From Bifidobacteriaceae bacterium (GTDB lineage: Bacteria; Actinomycetota; Actinomycetes; Actinomycetales; Bifidobacteriaceae), in contig JAISKS010000045.1 in the NCBI GenBank assembly GCA_031260825.1, positions 1 through 13,577 on the forward strand: DNA of 13,577 nt. Direction: 5' to 3'. Below the pieces are notes generated by a model. That model had not been told where the DNA came from. It saw nothing but the letters and a program-made list of their open reading frames with translations, and ran no database searches. A program made the position numbers and the translations under genes. Shown in pieces: positions 13,509 to 13,577 of the stretch (its first letter is position 1; every line of letters begins with the position of its first letter).

Positions 13509-13577
13509 ATGGAACCTAAACTTATTCTAGCTACACATAACCAAAATAACGTTAATGAAATTATTAGGATTCTTGCT
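13509..13577 (+). CDS. rdgB: RdgB/HAM1 non-canonical purine NTP pyrophosphatase, 5' end only
   Basis: Only 23 codons are visible before the window ends: MEPKLILATHNQNNVNEIIR then ILA. LILATHN is the opening strand and substrate-binding loop of the Ham1/RdgB family, which hydrolyses dITP, dHAPTP and XTP to keep damaged purines out of DNA. The usual N-x-x-K-x-x-E motif reads N-Q-N-N-V-N-E, so the conserved Lys is Asn here. ATG 13509 lies 2 nt after the rarA stop, with AAAGG (13498-13502) as SD inside rarA, so the two genome-maintenance genes are probably cotranscribed. Confidence 0.75.
   Translation, partial: MEPKLILATHNQNNVNEIIRILA

Overview
The window is AT-rich and almost fully coding. All genes lie on the plus strand, and several start with TTG or GTG or lack a Shine-Dalgarno (SD) sequence. 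The best guess for the host is a low-GC, probably reduced-genome member of the Actinomycetota. Three things point there: a DUF975 neighbour that is a BaxI_1-type membrane protein of the kind common in actinobacteria, a Dxs carrying the actinobacterial-looking signature DRAGVTGSDGASHNG, and a rarA promoter placed for a leaderless mRNA. This is inference from motifs; no 16S rRNA gene is present.

Layout. 1-817 is the 3' part of a DUF4143-type ATPase whose arginine codons (mostly AGA) differ from those of its neighbours. An extended -10 promoter then drives rpsT (904-1164). It is followed by a closely spaced series: argG, a membrane-anchored half-length family-5 solute-binding protein, a BaxI_1-type membrane protein, a DUF975 membrane protein and rsgA (1236-6401, gaps of 6-30 nt after argG). 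The rsgA product ends just after its G3 motif and has no C-terminal zinc domain. A second extended -10 promoter precedes pknB (PASTA Ser/Thr kinase), dxs (first enzyme of the MEP isoprenoid pathway) and an EntS-like MFS exporter (6559-11720). pknB and dxs are 12 nt apart and in the same frame; dxs and the exporter overlap by 10 nt.

11721-12156 is the only long non-coding stretch and the strangest part of the window. It holds an imperfect palindromic, MITE-like unit (11735-11910), a tandem and palindromic repeat of the widespread ATTCCTGC-GAAA-GCAGGAAT type with truncated copies on both sides, and two back-to-back perfect inverted repeats (25-bp and 24-bp arms) whose loops are complementary to each other. 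A third extended -10 element then sits exactly 6 nt before the rarA ATG. rarA (12157-13506) is followed after 2 nt by the start of an RdgB/HAM1 nucleotide pyrophosphatase gene that runs off the window.

Most genes are housekeeping: ribosome (rpsT, rsgA), arginine synthesis (argG), isoprenoids (dxs), envelope sensing (pknB), and replication and nucleotide-pool repair (rarA, rdgB). I see no complete transposase, CRISPR array, tRNA or rRNA. The most unusual material is the palindrome cluster, the half solute-binding protein, the zinc-domain-less RsgA and a His-to-Asn change at a Dxs active-site position.
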